Shown in pieces: positions 26,471-29,091 of a stretch of 29,091 nucleotides of DNA; within the stretch, counting starts at the first letter, position 1; each line of letters opens with the position of its first letter. The notes under the pieces were generated by a model, which was not told where the DNA came from, searched no databases, and was given only the letters and a program-made list of their open reading frames with translations. Source of the DNA: Klebsormidium nitens (Eukaryota > Streptophyta > Klebsormidiophyceae > Klebsormidiales > Klebsormidiaceae); NCBI GenBank assembly GCA_000708835.1, contig DF237800.1, forward strand, positions 1 through 29,091, given 5' to 3'. The position numbers and the translations under genes are program-made.

Positions 26471-28244
26471 CGTGTGCCGCGTGGATCAAGATCTGTTCCG
26501 GCTGCTTATTGTGGCTCTAGGGGCCTCACAGTACAGACAAGATGGAATCAAATTCTTGAAAAAGGGCGACAAGAAAACCAGGCGTGCCGGCTGTCTTTTG
26601 ACTCACACAGGATCGGCAAAGGTCCTACGATTTACTTTCAAACAGCAAAGGAAAGGTACCACAGAGATGGCTTTCCGTCCTTCGGCCTCAGAAGACGAGA
26701 GCGCAAAATCGTCCTAGTTTCAAGAAACGCGAACGGATAAAATCCTTTCTTGTGTCAAAAGGGCTGCCTAACGTTAGCCTGGCCTTTCAGGCCTTCTCAC
26801 CAGAGCCGATGATGAGGCAGAAATTGATTGCAATGACCTCAAATACGAAGGTCCTCGTCATGGCCACAGCATGTCCTTCCCGCAACTCTTGATAACGTTG
26901 AAAGAAAGGATCTCAAGCTCGCAAGCCGAGGTAGAAAGACAATAAATCACACGCAACCTTGAAGAACGGCAAAGACGTTCGTCTAATGTCAGCGAATTAT
27001 CTTCCGGCACTTCAAATGCCGGCAGAAAAGTGGGACCTTGTCACGAGCAAAAGGAGACCGTTCGCGGCTTCGTTCGGAGTACCAGAAGCCGACAGGGAAG
27101 ACCAACAGCTACTGTCTTGGCCTCCAGACTCAGCGTCCGACTCTTGACTCGCTGCTAGTCCGTCAGAATTGTCACGCACTACCTTATTGATTGCTAGTCC
27201 CACTAAACGAACAGCCCAGCTCAAACAGAGGTCATGGATGGCTCGACAGGTCATGATCAATCTGATGGCGTGAGTGGCATGTATATGTGCACTCGGAATG
27301 CCAAGCTGAGACGGACAAACACGACGGTCTTCCACAATTTCGGGCCCCAGTCTTCAGAAAAGGGGAGATGAAACGTGGGCCACCGCATGCATTTCTGCGC
27401 AGCCATCCAAACTGCAGACATATCTTCTTTCAAGTGTGTCCGCAGAGGGGACTCGACTCTCGAGTTGGACAATCGACGAAGTCTGATTCGATCCGATTTG
27501 ACCCAGTACTGCTTGCTCCAAAGGCGTCGGTGCATGCAATGAAAGTTTACAGTAAAATTTACGTGGCCCACCGTCGGGTTTATTAGTTTCTAATCCATTC
27601 CCTCAGAGAAAACTCTGTGGATTCCAGATCGTAAAAGGTCCTTGCTTGTCTAGCGGCATCAACAGCGACGGCAATGCTGAGCTGAAGTCTGAGTGTTGTC
27701 GACATCATTGCCTTCATTCTTACAGCAATTTTCATACTTCACTAGTATGAGAAGACCACACCATACACTCGCATAAACTGAATTTCGCCTTGCGACTCAA
27801 ACCCAAGGTCCATAAGATGCACAGGCTCTCTAATTCCAAGCTGAGGGATGCGTCACGTTTATCCCTTGCATCAACAAGAAGCTCTTCTGCAAGGAGCCGC
27901 AACACTTCCCATGAGCGGGTAGAAGAAAAGGACGCCGCAAAAGAAACAACACAGTAAAACGGTTGCGATCGTGGGACAGAAACAGTATCTGAGGACACAC
28001 CAATGCTTCTTGAGATGGTGAGACCCCAATGCAGGTTCTCGCATCTCATCCACGTCTCCTACTAAACCAGCTACTTGTAAGTTACAAAACAAAAGTGAGA
28101 CCCTGCAAGCCGATCAGAAGTAGCGTGGTGTCTGTCAGAAGTTGCGGGAGCCGTATCAACCCTTGGTTGACAAACACAAAGAGGAAACACCTTACTTGAA
28201 GCACGTCACTGGCAATACAAGACTTCCCACTCGGTGTCATCTAA
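26471..28244. other. Single-copy island
   Basis: About 1.8 kb without repeat landmarks. Several modest frames occur on both strands: 26472-26717 and 26959-27147 on +, 27257-27571 and 27732-28049 on -. None has a domain I recognise. It is the largest part of the window where a small or spliced gene could hide. Confidence 0.4.
27732..28049 (-). CDS. Possible small protein, unknown
   Basis: A 105-residue frame from an ATG on the minus strand. The middle has a leucine-rich, charged stretch (WEVLRLLAEELLVDARDKR) that could form an amphipathic helix, followed by another leucine-rich stretch. No signal peptide or known motif. The + strand over the same bases is also open for about 70 codons, with a Ser/Arg-rich reading, so the choice of strand is not forced. 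No repeat module overlaps it. Length and composition are compatible with chance. Confidence 0.12.
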   Translation of the reverse strand: MRCENLHWGLTISRSIGVSSDTVSVPRSQPFYCVVSFAASFSSTRSWEVLRLLAEELLVDARDKRDASLSLELESLCILWTLGLSRKAKFSLCECMVWSSHTSEV

Positions 28245-28340
28245 CCAGTGGCGGCGTCAGAAGATCGCACCTTCTCGGTTTCAGGGTGGCGAGCCTCACC
28301 GAGAGCAGTTCTCGTCACAGCCGCACTCTCGCCCATAATT
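28245..28340 (+). repeat. B monomer, isolated
   Basis: TGGCGGCGTCAGAAG, CGAGCCTCACCGAGAGCAG and TTCTCGTCACAGCCGCACTC make one recognisable but degenerate monomer. Confidence 0.55.
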
Positions 28341-28639
28341 GCGTCTCAATCGAACGGCTGTTTTCGTCCAAAAAGAAGGCGAGAGAAGAAGAAAGAGGAA
28401 CAGAACTTGCGTCAGACTGCACATGCTGGAACGCACAAACTCATTATACTCGAGTACGAATTCGGAGACCAAAAATGGGGAAGCGAGAACTTGGCCTTGA
28501 CTTGCAGCAACATCAACTTTACAGCTTTACAATGTAAACGATCGAATCATAAGGCTTGCGCAATGGTTCTTGTATAATTAATCCTGCCGAAGTCAATAGA
28601 ATCGTGCTTCCATGTCATCTGATCTGCACATGATGACGT
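28341..28639. other. Unassigned, partly purine-rich
   Basis: 28365-28405 is a purine-rich run (AAGAAGGCGAGAGAAGAAG) resembling B leaders. No gene is recognised; the frames 28142-28537 and 28248-28577 lack motifs. Confidence 0.35.
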
Positions 28640-29055
28640 CAGCTGGCCCATCCACGTCGTCATCGTTTGCGTGGGTCATACTGTCATTGTGGGGCTCATA
28701 CCCCGACGCTCGGCCTGACATAGCCGATTGTTCACGTAACACAAAGCGTCAAAATAACGATGAAGACCGACTCTAAGCAGACCGTGCTGGTCGCGTGGCG
28801 TCAGCAGTCTTCTGGCCGAATTGGGGCTGATCAATATCTCGAAGCACGACTTGTCACAGCCACTACTTCACGCAACGAGGCGTCCGCTCGAGGCCGAGGA
28901 CGGTAACCGTGAAAAGCTTGATGTTACAAAAGCGTCAGAGCTTTTTTGGAAAAGCAAGTCTGGGGCTCAAACCCCGGAGCACAGCTTCTCATAGCCACTT
29001 GTCCATGTGACTTCAAAGCGACCAGAGTTGGAAGAAGCCGGAAAGAGGGTTCACG
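28640..29055 (+). repeat. B block 10: three monomers
   Basis: End motifs at 28719 (ACATAGCC), 28854 (TCACAGCC) and 28989 (TCATAGCC), spacing 135 each. GGGG-CTCATA-CCCC and GGGG-CTCAAA-CCCC palindromes are intact. AAGACCGACTCTAAGCAGACCGTGCTGG at 28763-28790 is close to the family consensus. Confidence 0.8.
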
Positions 29056-29091
29056 TCCATGCAAGCGAAGCGCTGCAACATCAGGCTGAAT
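29056..29091 (+). repeat. Module C, copy 9 (cut by window edge)
   Basis: GTCCATGCAAGCGAAGCGCTGCAAC matches the start of copies 7 and 8, so the cassette continues beyond the window. Confidence 0.6.

Noticed and set aside
3185-28996. Regularly spaced short palindromes, CRISPR-like
   Set aside because: The spacers are homologous to each other across copies and the whole 138-bp unit is repeated; there are no cas genes and the organism looks eukaryotic.
1-29091. tRNA, rRNA or retrotransposon (LTR, reverse transcriptase, poly-A tail) genes
   Set aside because: No box A/B pair with a cloverleaf, no rRNA core, no reverse transcriptase or integrase motif, no TG...CA terminal repeats and no poly-A tails could be found by eye on either strand.

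Overview
The window looks like eukaryotic nuclear DNA that carries essentially no confident protein-coding gene. It contains one assembly gap (789 N), mixed base composition near 50% GC by eye with CpG apparently not depleted, no bacterial-style operons, no dense gene packing, no tRNA or rRNA, and no long reading frame with a recognisable domain. I cannot fix the lineage from sequence alone; a red alga, stramenopile or other protist would fit as well as anything.

What fills the window is old, strongly diverged repetitive DNA with a layered, head-to-tail organisation. The smallest layer is a monomer of about 110-160 bp (mode near 138 bp). It carries a G4-N6-C4 palindrome, then the motif TCATAGCC(AC) about 20 bases later, then a block ending in GGCGTCAGAGC. 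About 45 monomers occur in blocks (called B here). Several blocks hold four monomers whose types match position by position between blocks, so this is a higher-order repeat. B blocks sit in a longer cassette with fixed order: module A (G-box-like CCACGTGG, then a TGGGC/GCCCA stem, then CATCATAGCC), a purine-rich leader, block B, and module C (a hairpin with compensatory changes). Between cassettes come further recurring modules, named D, E, F, G, R, S, T and H here. Every copy I could align runs in the same direction.

Layout: 1-1.6 kb, unassigned, with a pyrimidine-rich stretch; 1.6-2.7 kb, R-T-S; 2.7-4.0 kb, A-B-C-D; 4.2-7.0 kb, A-B-C-D-E; 7.2-9.97 kb, R-T-S-A-B-C-D-E-F; 9.97-11.5 kb, single-copy island; 11.5-12.8 kb, A-B-C-D; 12.8-13.3 kb, island; 13.3-17.5 kb, B-C-E-F-G-T-H-A-B-C; 17.5-18.3 kb, N gap; 18.3-21.7 kb, E-F-G-T-H-A-B-C, a second copy of the preceding arrangement about 4.3-5.1 kb downstream; 21.7-25.3 kb, E-F-A-B-A-B (12 monomers)-C; 25.3-26.5 kb, D-E-F; 26.5-28.2 kb, single-copy island; 28.2 kb to the end, a new B block entering module C at the edge.

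The most interesting signals are stems inside the modules that persist, or change in a compensating way, between strongly diverged copies (modules T, C, A, R and the B monomer). Together with the four-phase monomer order, these suggest an old structured repeat family (non-coding RNA, or DNA able to form hairpins) rather than random satellite decay. Protein-coding calls are limited to three weak fragments in or near single-copy islands.
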